64,000 nucleotides of DNA from Neoscytalidium dimidiatum (GCA_037367355.1 CM074701.1:2542001-2606000), one strand, 5' to 3'. Positions 45,331-58,336 are shown, counted from the stretch's first letter. Numbers and translations: made by a program. Notes: generated from the letters alone by a model not told the origin.

Positions 45331-46000
45331 GTTGGAAGGGGGGAGAGGAGGGGAATTCCCAGAGGCGGGGATGACGAACAGGGGAGAGGTGTGGAGGGTG
45401 GGTCTCGCGCGGCATAATTGCTGGCGTGTTAGGTGAGAAATGGGCTTTATCAGGGACCTGTTTTGTATTCGAGATCTCGCGTAATAATGCCAGTGATGCA
45501 CTGTCCTGGAATTTATTTTTTTTTGGACGTAATTGGCAAACTTCGTTGATTGCTCTTCCACGATGACCGAAACTGTTATTAACCAAAAGAGCCATCCTCA
45601 TCTATTCAAAGAACAGGGGAAGAAATTATCAATCTCCGTTGCAGACTCCAATAGTTAAAAGAAAAGAAATGAGCTGTCTCTGATTGTTATAGATACTGGA
45701 TTGGATATAGTGCCATTTCATATGATTGATTCGTTGATTGGTGATACGCACTGGCACTGGCTCGTGTCACCAGTGCTGAGAGCCACACAAATCATCTATG
45801 TTTTGAAACATGTTGTGATTAACGGGCAATGGTATCACTTCGATGATCTTTTGGCTGACATATTATTACTGTCACACTTCAATCACAAAACCTACAATCA
45901 TCCACCCAAATTCTATTATATGAGTGAATTGTAAGGGCGAGCTCGCTGCTGGTGTAGATATCGGAGAAACTTTACCTTTTCTCAGACGTAAAGACTGACA
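45331..46000. other. Convergent intergenic region, AT-rich
   Basis: Tail-to-tail spacer between the last UstY gene and the sterol reductase. Markedly more AT-rich than the cluster; T9 tract near 45513. No gene seen. It marks the likely right edge of the RiPP-like cluster. Confidence 0.5.
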
Positions 46001-47569
46001 TCAATAAACCCAAGGCAGGATTCTCCACCGTACCATCTTTTTGTACTTTTCCCAATCCTCACCGTACTTCTTCGCACACATAGCATCATCCCTCCGCTCC
46101 CGGTGTATCAGCAAAGTGGCAAAATACACCACATAAAAGTACGTGAAGAGCATCCCCCAGCCCTTTGCCTCTCCCTGCACGACTTCTCTTCCATCAAGCA
46201 TTCTATATACATGCTCCGCAGCCGCCGCCCCACCCGCCGGCAGTACCGTGTACCCAGCCAACCCCGTCGGCAAGCTGAACGGCAGAGCCTGCAGCCAATC
46301 GCCAAAGTAATTGATGTGCCGCGAGATGCCCCACCAGCCCGCCGTGAGCAGCCGCGTGCCGCGCTTCGTCCGTATGTACGACAGCTGCCTCACGCTCGGG
46401 TCCTCCGGCCGCGTCCGGAACAAGTTCTTCTGGTCGTTCGCGGCGCGGAAGATGTACAGACCGAGCACGAAGACGGCCGCGACGGCGAGCACGCCAGCCG
46501 GGCCGAGCCGCACCGGGTGCGTCGCGAGGTATCGGCACTGCGTCGAGTAGAGGAAGGGGACCCACACGAGGTCCCCGAAGCAGAGCATGAAGCCGAACCC
46601 GTCGGTCGTCACGTCCATCATCGTGAGCAGGCCGGCTTCGTTCCACTGCCCCGAGAGCACGTACCATGTCTGCACGCCGGCCGTGAAGAGGAGGCTGTCG
46701 GATAGGTGCCCGTAGTTGCGGTACTGCTGCACGGCGAAGGCCAGGTCGAGCAGGATCCAGCCGGTCAGGCCCGGTCGCATCTCGCACCAGGTTTTGAGGT
46801 CGATGGTGCCGAGGAGCGGGAGTGTGATGCGCGGGTTGAGTTCGCGCCCGATGTAGAAGTCGTAGATGATGCTTCCGGTGGCGCCGCCCACGGCTAGTTC
46901 GCGGAGCTGGGAGTTGGGGTAGTTCGTGTTCACGGTGAAGCTACGGAGATAGACGAAGATGGAGAGGGCGTAGGCGATGAGTATGTTGGCGGTGAGGATT
47001 TGCAGATAGTTGTCCGTGATGTAGGTCCAGACGAAGAAGTTGGCGCCTTGGAGGTATGTTCCGATGGCGCAGATGGCTAATTGCGCAATTGAGGATGAGA
47101 AAGCTGGATCGGATGTCAGGCACGAATGGTGATGGGATACTATTTTTGAGAGGTTGCATGCGTACAGTTGAAACGGTACTTTAGCGGGCGACCATGATGG
47201 ACAAGTCTGGTACCGTAGATCTCTAGGGCCGGGAGGGATTTTTCGAGTATTATGCTCAAGAGATAGTAGCCCAGGACTGCACCAGTAGCCTCTAAGCTGA
47301 ATAGATCAGAAATGCCGCTTTCAGGCCATCCGATTTCTGACTTTAAACGATGCCAATCGAAGGTTTGAAAGTCTAGCAGAGAGGGAACAGGACAGCCGCT
47401 TATATCGTTGCAGGTAAAAGCGAAGATATATAGGAGGATTGGAAGACCGAAAGTGATAGCAACGGCTCCGAGACTAAGAAATTAATAAGCGATGCTCAGG
47501 AAGCGATACCGAAAAAAGGGGAACATACGGTCCACCAAACTCGTACTCAGTGTGTGCGGAAGTAGCCAT
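46001..47569 (-). CDS. erg24: C-14 sterol reductase (ERG24 family)
   Basis: Three exons, 47569-47529, 47473-47166 and 47103-46001, give 483 residues, the usual family length. MATSAHTEYEFGGP opens the protein as in fungal Erg24. The characteristic blocks are present: GRPLKYRFN, YDFYIGRELNPRI, LKTWCEMRPGL, MDVTTDGFGFMLCFGDLVWV, then LLTAGWWGISRHINYFGDW (the NADPH-binding ERG4/ERG24 signature) and the ending VRWRILPWVY. About nine hydrophobic segments fit an ER membrane enzyme that reduces the C14=C15 double bond of ergosterol intermediates. All expected motifs are intact, so it should be active. Whether it is the only copy in the genome cannot be seen here; a second copy beside a biosynthetic cluster would hint at self-resistance or a dedicated role. 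Confidence 0.93.
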
Positions 47570-48571
47570 TACCCACAAAAGAGTGATTGTTGTTGTTGGC
47601 TAAAGATATGGCGCCTTGATTAAATTTAAATATTCGGACCTACAGAGAAAGGATGCGGGCAGAAAATGGCGCCAGCCGGATATCGAGCTTCCGGCGTTGT
47701 AAATCATCATTGTGATTGGCTCCACGATAGAGCCGTGCTGAGCGCATCCTTCGGCAGACTCGCTTAAGCCAAACACGTAAACATAGGGCTAGCGCGTAAA
47801 TCCATCATTTCAGCCTGCAAATACCTACACAGGAGCATCTATATTATGCTAATATAAGCACTACTTAGGCACTAGAAGGAGGTCGGTATGTGTGGTTTCG
47901 AGCTTTATCGTTTTTCCTGAATCCGTGATGTCGAAACTTACTACCAATCCCTTCATAGCATCTCTCCGCTCACGCCGTGAGTCAACAATGACTTTGCACA
48001 TTCGCCCACCGTAAGCAAGACCACGCCTGATTCTTCTCGTCACCATACCCGTCAATCTGGGATAAGGGCAGCGCAGTGTAAACTTCAATCACCAGGAAAA
48101 ATGTGTTATCTTAATTCAGCTGCAAGACTATCCAGGCCGGTTGAAGGAGGGAGCGGGTTGCAGGTTAATCAGGATGAAGCTGTGGGATTGGAGGAAAAAG
48201 GAGAGGGAGGGGGGGGGGGGGGTGGCATTGCCGGGTATAGGCCGAATAGCTACTTAGAGGATGGCTCAGCGTAGGATACGGATAAAATTTCTCGCCGGGG
48301 AATGATCGGGTCTGGCTGCCTACGGTCAAATTTGTTTCCTTTGTATAGAGCTTGTACGATACTGAATTCAGAAGCATATGCAAGAGTAAGAAGCGAAATC
48401 TAAAAGACAATTGAAGTACGAATGCGAATTCTTGTTGCGAGGCAGATCCGGCACATCCTCGAACAGCCTGCTGTAGCAACCATTGACTCGTAATTTTCCG
48501 CCGAGCAGACCCGCAGCTTCTAGATACAATCTTATGCCTGTATGATAAGGGACTCGTCCCCCTCTATCCTT
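47570..48571. other. Intergenic; ERG24 promoter and RTA1 3' flank
   Basis: About 1 kb with no supportable gene. A poly-G run of 14 bases lies at about 48209-48222 after a GA-rich tract. Confidence 0.5.
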
Positions 48572-49538
48572 CTACTTCCTGGGAATTTCGCGGATGAGAA
48601 AACTGCTACTTTCGAAGGCATCGATGGTGCCTGGTCTGATGGGTCGCATTTGCAGAGACAGGGAGCCTGGATGCTTTGCGCTGAAGATGATCATGACCGC
48701 AAGCATGAGCGCCGCATCAAACAGGTAGAGGTAGGCTTCGTTCGACCGAATCTCGCCCTGGTCCCCCTCAACATACTCACTGACACGGAAGATATTTCGT
48801 ATCAGGATAAGGCCGCCAGCCCAGTAAAGAGTGCCAACATACGTGTCCCAGGGTACGTTCCATGAGGCGTCGGTAGGGTTGCTGCGAAGTTTGAGATCGT
48901 AGTGAATGACAGCGATCATGAACAATAAGAAGACGGCGAGCTGAATGATCAAGCCGAGAATGATAATGTCTTCACCGCGGTCTCTGGCTGATTGTGAAGT
49001 GGCACTGGAGAGCATGATTCCTCCTAAATCGTTCTCGAATCAGCTAAGTGAATGCTATGTGCAGACGTGAATCGTACCGATTGCTTGTATGATACCCGAG
49101 ACTATGTCGCCCATCGAGAATAATTTGGTGAGCCAGGCTGTTCGGATGACAGAAAGCGCCTCGCCACCAGTCTCCCGAATGATGCGGCCCAAGAACATAT
49201 ACATAGTTGCTATAAATTGTGCCGTAGCCACCAGGGGGAGTATGTTGTTGAGGATGTACGGTATAGTGCTGCAATCCGGATACTCTGCAGCCCCGATAGA
49301 GCGCCCGACGTACCCGACTGCTTCGACTGGCAAGTGTGTCAACTAAATCCAAGTTCATTCTCGCTCGACTAGACTTACGCATGCCACCCAAAGCAAAGGG
49401 AATAAAGAACCATGTCCGACTCCGTATGAGTTGGAAAAAATGAACTGAGGAGGCTAAAGCGAATGATACCACCATTATGATTGCAATGACCAAGCTAGGC
49501 TTGTATTGAGCATAGCATTTTCCATTAGTGTCTGCCAT
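48572..49538 (-). CDS. RTA1-like seven-transmembrane protein
   Basis: Three exons, 49538-49379, 49326-49078 and 49023-48572, all joined at phase 1, give 286 residues. Family blocks are clear: WFFIPFALGGMLEAVGYVGR, PYILNNILPLVATAQFIATM, GDIVSGIIQAIGGG, and the conserved loop RNIFRVSEYVEGDQGEIRSN near the C-terminus. Seven hydrophobic segments are visible. RTA1-family proteins sit in fungal membranes and are linked to resistance to amphiphilic toxins (7-aminocholesterol in yeast Rta1) and to lipid translocation (Rsb1). Next to a sterol reductase and a RiPP-like cluster it might help tolerate a membrane-active product, but that is inference. Confidence 0.9.
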
Positions 49539-50940
49539 TTCAGGAATGAGTGTAGAATTCAGAGCTCAAAAAAACAAAGACTTGGTGGAAATGAAGATCG
49601 AGCGACCGCTCCAGCTGAATATGGGCAAGGAGAAGGGTTCAAAGTCTTGTAATGAATGAAGCCGAACGAAATATCGTGTGTGTTCTCTTATATCTCTACT
49701 CGTGTTTGTTTTGGAGGTTATACGACCTTTGCTACTTCGCCACAGAGGCTGGACGGTGGCCACGTACGCGTCCAAGGTCCCTGGTCCTATTATTATTGCC
49801 TTATTTGACTGTTTAGGTAAACCAAGGATAATGTGGTTTGCGCTAAAACCCCTGCCTGGCTGCTTTTGCGGCAGTATGCGGCAGTACGCGGGTATGCGCA
49901 CTGACTGATCCGGATTCGTGAACGAGTTGTCGGGAAAGCGTCTTGCTGGTTGGTCTGTCTCAGGAGCTCAGGCCCCATGTCTGGATCTCTTAGCGCCTGT
50001 CGGAAGCTTTTCCATAGCCCTATGTGAATATGCTTTCCTGAGAGGTCCTCAGGGCGAACGTCGCCACGTATGCAATCTCGAATCCGATGTAAGCAGTCTT
50101 GAAATTGCCATATTGGGCTTACTTAACACCACCTTCAGGCACTTCCGTTCCCCAGAACTATCTTCCAATATCTTCACACGGTCCATTAAGCTAAAGCGAT
50201 GTGCAGTCTGAAAAAGGGCGGCCGCTCTCAGGCTGCAAGTGGCAGGGTCCAGTCCTGGTCATGGCCCACCGGTCAGTACCCAGCCGCTTGAAGTTCGACG
50301 CGCTGCAACTCTCGGATGTTCAGATCATTATTCTCCTGAAGAATGTGAGCTCTAGCTTGATTGGAGAGCCTCTATCAGGCCTTGACGAATTGGGGAAACC
50401 TGAAACCCGCTGACCGCATTTGGCCGTTCCTCAGCTTGACTACCTGAGTCAGACTGGTTCCGATTTAGCCCCGGAACGAAGATCAGCGGAAAATGTGGTC
50501 CACCCGCGGAGCCGATTGCACAGGAATTGAATCCGGAATCCCCATTTAATGTGTCGCAACTCGATCAGAGTGTATGTAACTTCGGCGACCGGGAAATCGG
50601 CGCTATGATATGCGCGGATCTACTGACCGTAGCTTGGAGCCCCTCACGTAAATACATGCTCTTATAATCTCGACAGCTTCTCGTGTGCTCCTTTGCCTCA
50701 ACCTTTCCGTGAACCCCTTTAGTAACTACTCTACAGACAGACACCCCGGGCTGTATTCTGGATCTAGTATGAACCTCCTCCGGCTCAAGTCGTCGAGCGG
50801 CCGATCAATCGAGGATGAATCTACCAGATTTATTTCATCCAAATGATAAAAAAGAAAAGCGCTCGTAGGCCAACACAGAGTCATCTTGAAGTATAAACGA
50901 ATGCTAATTAGAGAGGGACCCCTAAAAGAGCATTGCCACA
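49539..50940. other. Intergenic region, no gene seen
   Basis: Holds the promoter of the RTA1-like gene next to 49539. Otherwise no coherent reading frame, repeat or RNA gene. Confidence 0.45.
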
Positions 50941-51480
50941 AAACGAACAAGTTAAATATGCCCAAGAGCTCCTACAGCTGATCGCGGTGGGCCTGGAAAA
51001 ACTCGAAAAGGGCAACATCAGCGTCACCGGCGGCGCTGCTGACGCCCTCTTGATTATCGCCACCTCCTAGTAGCTCGGTACGACAGACTAACTGGTCGCG
51101 ATGCGGCCTAACTGCTCCGGCAAAGCTAGAGGCGCCGCGTGCCTTTGGCTGGGCAATCTACTTTATCGATCTGCACTTCGGCAACGGTTTCCGGCACGTC
51201 ATGGCGGCCATCTGCACGGCTGTCCAGCCCAACACCAAGCTCATCATGCCATCTATACACATAAATTGGCCAACTTGATGATGGTCCGTGAGTGCATGCG
51301 CATGGCCAGGTGTCTACTCGTCGTAAATGAGATGTGCGCGGATACCACGTACGCACCCAAGCTACCAACCACCGCAGCACTGGACGAGCGTTTGTTATTT
51401 TCAGCATCGCATCCCATTGGAATTCGTGCGCCGATGGAAGCATCCGGTTTAACTGGGCGGTAGTCTAAAACGCCGGGGTT
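50941..51480 (+). pseudogene. Degraded coding remnant, possibly O-methyltransferase
   Basis: Three successive plus-strand segments in shifting frames look protein-like: KYAQELLQLIAVGLEKLEKG (to a stop at about 51068), then FGWAIYFIDLHFGNGFRHVM with AVQPNTKLIM, then LLVVNEMCADTTYAPKLP up to PMEASGL. The order and spacing (Y-F-x-x-x-L-H, P-x-x-K-L-I, L-L-V-x-N-E-M, A-L-D, E-A-S-G-L) recall the C-terminal half of fungal O-methyltransferases. Stops and frame changes between the segments mean it cannot be expressed as one protein. The identification is weak. Confidence 0.25.
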
Positions 51481-51682
51481 TAGACGCGTACGGCCCTTCG
51501 TCACGCTGCCGGGTTTAAGCAGTGGGGCTATGAAGTTTTTGTGCCCTTCTGCTCGCAGTTGAAAAAGTTATTGGTCCATAATCAAAATCATAATGAACTT
51601 TTCTATAACCATCCGACCTTTTTTCCATCTTCCCCATCTTTTCCTTGCATCATAACCTCCCTGAGTCAACGCTCCGCGTGTC

Positions 51683-53778
51683 TTACACTGCGGTCTCCGT
51701 GACCGAAGAGAGTTTGGCTTCGGAAATAACAGTGGGGGCCTGGACGGAACGCCCAGCTGCATCGTGTGTAGCGTCCCACTCAGCGACCTCAGCATTAGGT
51801 ATCTTCCGGAGCCTGTGGCTCTGAGCGCCGTCGTCAAGGTAAATGAGTTCCTGTCGTAATTGGTAGCCCTTCCACTTGGGAAGTAGGAAAGCCCAGAACC
51901 AATAGTATATTGCGCATATGAGGAGAATTGCGATACCAGCAACAGCGTATGTAGCGTACCAGAAGCTGACATCGCCGGCATACTGGCCGCCAGCGGGTGG
52001 ATACCAGGGCATAACCAGGAGGTAAAACTGGATAAGGATGTTGAAAATGATGACAACATGCCACGCCTTGAACTCGGGCTCGGGAAGGTTGGCCTTGCGT
52101 CTGCGCCAGCGAACGACATAGACACCGACAGCCATGGCCAAGTTGAAGACTGCGTTGGGAACAATTGCCAGATCGTTGACGAAAGTGAACGCATCACCAG
52201 CAGGGACGGCCAGAATCATCAGGATGGTCAAGAACCAGATAACGAAATAAGGTCCGAGAGGGGTTCCAAACGGCTTAGTAGAAACCCAGAAGGTAGTGCA
52301 GGGAAGAACTCCTTGTCGTCCGCACTCTCGAATTCGACGAGACAGACCGATGATGACAGCTATCATGTTACCGAAAGAGGCCAGAGCAATGAGGAAGTTG
52401 AGGCCACGGACAGCGCCACTGTTGCCAAAGACCTTAGAAAAGAATAGGCTGGCAGTGGTGAGTTCCGAGTTCTCAAGCTCGTCCTTGGGGACTGTAGTGG
52501 GATCCGTAATTAGACTCAGATTTTTCAGAAAATTATCATTTACTTACCAGCAGCGAAGAAGGCTACGTTAGCAAACATGTACAGAACGTATACAGTGGTG
52601 AGAGCAGCAGTAGCGTAGATCTTCAGTGATCGTACAGGATTCTACCAGACTTCAATATCAGTCCAACTCTTCTGAAAACAGCCTAACGAGGCGCCATACC
52701 TTTACTTCATTAGCAACATTGAAGGCGTTGTTGTAACCACCGTAAGAGAAGATTATACGATAAAGTGCGGTAGTCATGCCATACGCTGAAGCATTACTAC
52801 TACCGGACCATGCATCTCGGAAGTTCGCCTTGGGATCCTTGACCCTGGTGTTACCACCCAAAACAACAAAGCCGGTGAGGATGACGAAGACCAGGGTGCA
52901 AATTTTGACGAGACCGACGGCGTTAGAGAATCGGTATGCATACTTAGTGTTGAAAACAAGAGCTACGTTCCGTCAATTGCCGAAAGCGAATAAAGATCTG
53001 GTGATGGCTATCTTACTCAAAGTAGCAAGGGTGTAGCATGCGAGAGCAGTGCCTTTGATCTGCCACTCAGTACCTTTATGCCCAGATATGGCAATCAGAT
53101 AGTTGGCCATGACTGTTACCCCGCGTGAGCTTTTGTCACAATACATCCACGGAATCCGCTTACCGGTAGCATTGGCACTTCCGAATGAGAGAATAACGCT
53201 CTGGACGGCAAATGTTGTCGGGAAGAGCCACATGGGACGAGGGTAGGCTTGTTCAAGGAAGACGACTTCGGAACCCGATCGACTAGGGAAGTAGGCTGTG
53301 AATTCAAGGTAGACAGACCCTGACGCCATACATAACTTTGAAGTCAACTGTTAGTCACTGGTCGTTTGCTGTGTCTCCGCATTTGGTAATAGACGACGTA
53401 CGAGGTAACCAAGTGTCCAGTAGACAAAACTGACACCAACAGAACCGGTTCCAGATAGGATGGAGGATGCTTTGCACAGTCAGTGTAACCTTTTCGATGG
53501 GTGCGTAAAACTCAGATCTTACGTGTAGAGTATATCCCAGCTCCAATCATCATCGTGATGTTCAGCAAGGTAATCGTGACGGGGCCGACCGAATAACCCA
53601 GCGGCGAATTATTTTCAATAGGCGCGCCTGAAGCATCTTGATAGGTGGCGGGCGCATCGTTACCTCCCTTCTCGCTGATGTACTTGGTTCCATTTGCGGA
53701 GATCTCCTCGCTCTGGCTGCCCACCATCGAGCCTTGCGCGTCCGCGCGATGGCTACTATATGGCTGCCGCCAAGACAT
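51683..53778 (-). CDS. Amino-acid permease (APC/LAT, methionine-permease-like)
   Basis: Seven exons: 53778-53523, 53469-53402, 53335-53164, 53112-53017, 52962-52700, 52641-52548, 52491-51683; 585 residues in one frame. A hydrophilic N-terminus of about 65 residues precedes GPVTITLLNITMMIGAGIYS, the first helix with the unwound G-A-G-I-Y-S substrate site. Later family blocks are EVVFLEQAYPRP, VVLGGNTRVKDPKANFRDAW, FSYGGYNNAFNVANEVK and PFGTPLGPYFVIW. About twelve membrane helices are visible. It resembles the fungal high-affinity methionine permease (Mup1) branch. A TATATATA box at about 53898-53907 lies some 125 bases upstream of the ATG. It should import neutral or sulphur amino acids across the plasma membrane. 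Link to either neighbouring cluster is unproven. Confidence 0.92.
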
Positions 53779-56425
53779 TGAGAGGACAAGGACCAGGATA
53801 CAACAAGATGGGTCCGAAAGAGGTGTGTTTCACGATGAGAAAGGACAATGTACTGTGCATGTGCTCGAGAAAGAAATGAAACACCCGTTCCCAGTGACTA
53901 TATATACGGTGTGCCCTTTTCTCCAAACAGATGTGGATTAACAACATTAGGCGACTTTCTGCCTAGTTCGGTTGGCTTTGCCGTTCGCCTAATTTCGGCA
54001 TCGGAGTGGCCAATGGTACAACGTCCAAAAGTGGGAGTTTGGGTGGAGGCTGAACAGGGTGAGGCGATCACAACAGACGTCACGGAAATGGCGAAAACGC
54101 CCCGTCAAAGCACGATCGCGCTGAAGAAACAGCGTTTTGCATTGCACAGTTCATAGTGATGTTCGGTCAGTTCGTTTGCATGAGGCTTCAGTGAAAAGTT
54201 GGAGATCTTATGGTGTCAACATTGAGCAATCCAAGAGTTGTAGGGTCTCATTTTCATCCGCTACCTATGCAAAGTGTGTATACCATCTGCCGCATAGCAA
54301 AACACGAGTGGCATTCTCCGAAACATCTCGACGCGTGTTCAATAATTATGCAATAATCGGTCCATTTAAAACCGACCTGCGATCAGTCCGGCAAACACGG
54401 TTTTTAATCCGCGGCCTCCGATGGGTTTCATGACAGACACTAAGAATTATCCCGCCATGTTGGATTTGCGGGCGCTGGGCCTCGCCTTGGTTTCCCCGAG
54501 ACACTACCTGAGGATGTCACTGTTGCGCTTGTCGGAGGGAGAGTACCTTCCGTACCATAGTCCGAAAATTTGCACAGCTGCCGACTCCACAAGAAAAGTT
54601 TTAGTGAATCTCTCACTTGCACGCCTTGTTTGAATGGGACAGTAAGACAAATCCTTGTTGAGGAGACCATGAAAATAAAGTTTCTCTCGAGTCTTTCCAT
54701 CTGACTTAAAGAAGAGAAATGTTTCGGCGTATAGTGGCAAGTACAGCACAAGATATTGGGACCAAAGTCGAGGATATGCGGCGTCGCGGAACGTTCCACT
54801 GCCTTTAATGTTACAATTTCTAAGCATGTGAAAAGACCCACATAGCCATACGATAGCCATGGAAACAGCAGGCGGTATCTCAGTCTCAACAGTTACCGCC
54901 GATTGAAAAACAGGTGCCGAGATCATATACCAGCACCTAATAATACTCACCACTTACCCACGATGAATTATACAGCTGCCTTTGATCAAGGGTACGCTTC
55001 CGACAATCAAATCCTGTCCATTAAAAGAACCTTTTTCACCTCCGCAATCATGAGTCAGTCCTGCGTTCGTCATAGACCCTTGCGTCGACCTCTGGAGCAA
55101 CGTCAGAGTCCTGCTCCGCGAAACTCTCTTCATAACCAACAATGATCCTCCCTCCTTGACCACCGGCTAGCCCAATACTATCTACTCCTCCATTATCGGC
55201 ATCCCGCTCGGCGACATCGAGCTCTAATCCAGCGCAAGCACACACGTCGTTTTCAACACGTCCTACAAGACCGTGACCTGCTAAATACATCCCCACCCGT
55301 TCGCGCTTCGCCGCGCGCCTCAGCTACGACGCCCGACTCGGCCTAGCGGTCAACGAGTTTCTCCTGCGCGACCAACCTCATCGCAACAGGCAACCGATTC
55401 GGCACACGGCGTCGCTTGCTCTACGAAATCCGCACAAGAAACTGCACGAAGAAACATTCAGCTGCACCCTGCACGCGGAATGCACGTACGAAACAAAATC
55501 TCCAGACGTGGGGATTAACTGCACCGAACATATTCTCAGCGCCCCGCGCGTGCGCAACGACACCAGCCTGTCGCATGCCGAGTGTCCGTCGCGCGCGCCG
55601 TCCTTCTCGGCGAGCATTCCTGGCTCTTGCGAAATGCTCCACGATGGCGTTCAACTCGTCCAATTCACTCAGCAACCTACGGTACTGCTTGCAGGACCTG
55701 GACCACCCGTGGAGTTTGGATAATAGACCTACACCGGTTGGGGTGGATGCCAAGGCTTGAGGATGGCGCATTGCGTTTGACGCAGCTGATGGGCGCAGTT
55801 TGTGTGACCTCAATTATGATTTACTTAGTGTCCGATTGGGCGCGTCTCTAATCTGGGCGAGTGTGCGGATTTGATCGAGAAGTGGACCGCGGAGATCGCG
55901 AGGCTTGAGGGGACGCTGCAAGCGAGTTCCCGCTCCCTGAGGCGCGATCAGAGGTGGCTGGTTGTCGTGCTTGTGGCGGCGTTCGTGCCTGCAATGAGTG
56001 GGGCGGGGATCGTGCTCAGTCTCGTGACGATGGCGCCGGACTTTCATAAGAATGCCTCGACCAAGATTCAGCTAAGCTCGTACGCGGGAGAGCTGCCGGC
56101 ATGTGCGACAACGCCGGAATATGGGGAGATGGTGGGTTTATTAAAGAATCTGAGGATGATGATGGGGCATGTGCAACTGAATGGGTAGGTGGGAAAGATC
56201 TTGGTCGTGGCGATGGGTTCTGAATCCGGGAGAGTAGAAAGGATAAGAGCTGAAGGACTGCGCGAATGAAGGTGTCTCAGAGGTTGTCTTGAAATTAGTC
56301 TATGTGCCAAACGTCTTATAGAACGTAAATGTCCCCTCTGCTGATGAAGCCGTGCAATCATACTGCTGAAGATCATAGTGCGCCTGACGGGTGAGCTGGC
56401 CAGCATAGGTTTTGTCTACAAACAA
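53779..56425. other. Intergenic region with possible gene remnant
   Basis: The first part is the promoter of the permease. From about 55200 to 56190 the plus strand has protein-like fragments in different frames: a Cys/Asn-rich piece (SCTLHAECTYETKSPDVG-like, NCTEHILSA) and a piece with a membrane helix (WLVVVLVAAFVPAMSGAGIV, about 55870-56188). They do not join without stops, and I cannot assign a family; they may be the remains of a secreted or membrane protein gene. Confidence 0.3.
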
Positions 56426-57612
56426 TTAATCGAACACCATTGTATTCTCCAACACACCAATTGAGGATATCTCAATCTCTACGACGTCCCCGTTCTTGAG
56501 GCTGTACTTTGGTTCCTGGAAATACCCAATGCCAGGGGGAGAGCCAGTCAAGATTACAGAGCCGGCCGGCAGAGTTGTTCCTGCCATGTATGATGCATTA
56601 GCCGGACGAGCTAGATATTATCAGAAACTGGTTTATTGTGGATGGACTTACCGCGAGAAAGGAAGCTTATAAGAGTAGCGGGTCCATGGATTAGATTGCA
56701 AGAGCTATTTTGAAACACTTTTCCATTGACCTTGGTTGTGATTGTCTGTTTTTCCACGTTGCCAAAGACGGCTGGGCTTGTGAGGATTGGTCCGAGGGGA
56801 GCAAAGTTGTCGAAGGCTTTGCACCGAGTGAACTGCCCTCCCGCACGTTTTGGGTCTTGATACAGCCGCGCAGTCAAGTCGTTTCCCACGGTGTACCCGA
56901 GGATATAATCTGGGGCGTCCTCGACACTCACGTCACGAGCATCTTTTGACGTTACAATAGTCAATTCTCCCTGAGAGTCTGTTAGCTTGGCTTCAATCTT
57001 CCTGGTGACTAAAAGTGTATTTCAGAAGCTTGACATGAGCAACGGCGAGAAAAGAAAGCCATACCTCAAAGTCAAGGAAGCTTTCGGCAGCGGACTTGGG
57101 AATGGGGATACTCCCAGGTCCGGCGAGCGCTCTTTTGGGTTTGTACCACATGACGGGATCAAGCGGGACGGTGAGCTATAAGCTCGAGGACGTTGAAATG
57201 CATGAGTAAGATACTCTCCAAGGTAAGGTGTCGCGGAAGAGCCGAAGAAGCTGATGGATTTCTTACGTTTGCCTCCTCCGCATGTTCACGGTAGTTCACC
57301 CCGATACATATTATTTCGATGTCTTTGTATGGCACTGGCGCCAGCACCTGTGAAATTCGGCGAGGGCTTAATCAATACAATGAAATGAGAAGCCGAGAGG
57401 ACGTTCAATCCATCGGAACATTGTTCATCAAACTTTACCTCCTGAACAGTGACAGAGTGCCACTTTGTTTGGTTCTGAAGATCCTCAAGCGAGGAGAAAC
57501 CAGTTACCGAAAGCTGTACTAACTCGGACGCCTTCTTTGGGGCATCAATCGAAGCGAAGTAAACTTTCCCATCGGTCGCCTTGAAGCGTATCAAATGGTT
57601 CCAGGAGGTCAT
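56426..57612 (-). CDS. Fumarylacetoacetate hydrolase-family protein
   Basis: Five exons (57612-57439, 57347-57267, 57175-57065, 56970-56652, 56580-56426) give 279 residues. The start chosen is the Met of MTSWNHLIRF, which aligns with relatives; a Met five codons upstream is possible. Family landmarks are IEIICIGVNYREHAEEAN, MWYKPKRALAGPGS, FEGELTIVTSKDA, DYILGYTVGNDLTARLYQ and GSVILTGSPPGIGY. The metal ligands of the FAH fold (Glu in the GEL block, Asp in GYTVGND) are present. Such enzymes hydrolyse or isomerise 2-oxo acids formed after aromatic ring cleavage (as in homoprotocatechuate or catechol meta-pathways). The next gene encodes an extradiol ring-cleavage dioxygenase on the same strand, so the two fit consecutive steps. 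Confidence 0.9.
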
Positions 57613-58336
57613 CGTAATGAAGATCAAGAAAGAGTTGTTCGAGTTCTAATCGCTGGATTCGCCATGCGCCTGCAAGACGTATAATATAACTGGAGCAGAT
57701 CCAGGTATTTCCGTGCAGACGCCAAGCGTCTGGGATCATCAGTCTGTCCGAATCGGTGTAACATTTCGTCCGGATCAACTAGTTCATGATCTCAACCCGC
57801 TAGGTTCCCAGACCGCGACTTCCGTATGTTGTACTGGGATGGGGGGCTCGTTTAATGCGGGGCATAGGGCGGTCGCTCCGGAAGCCCGGAGCGTCTTTCG
57901 CGAAGATCCTCCGAAGACAACCGTGCTATTAGCTGAAATGGCTGTGGGTCCGTCTACCCAATTCTCTGTTGAAGGCATCCCATAGAAGCATACCTATTGG
58001 TTAACGAAAATAGCTATGTGACAATTTGCATAAATAATATTAACAAACGCATGAGGGTTTTTGTCTAGGAAATCGTGAATCTTTGACGTCAGGTGCTGTC
58101 TTCATCCTCAGATTCGATGCTGATGCATCGACAGAACGGGTTTGCTATGTTAAAATTTGTAAATATTCACAGTTATGGCATTTTAGACCAACACTGTCAG
58201 CAAATACTAGATAGTGCATAACAAACACACAACAGACGTGTAATAGAGTGGAGAGTTATTTTGATAATTGCAAACGTGACATTTGCGCTACATTCAAAGC
58301 TATGCTGCCGAGGAATACAATCTAGGATAATGTTTT
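57613..58336. other. Intergenic; FAH promoter and dioxygenase 3' flank
   Basis: No gene seen. AT-rich in its right half. Both flanking genes run leftwards. Confidence 0.5.

Noticed and set aside
44659..45561. 300-codon minus-strand frame opposite a UstY gene
   Set aside because: Antisense shadow caused by strong C/G bias at third codon positions.
46103..46705. 200-codon plus-strand frame inside the sterol reductase
   Set aside because: Arg/His-rich antisense shadow of the ERG24-family exon.
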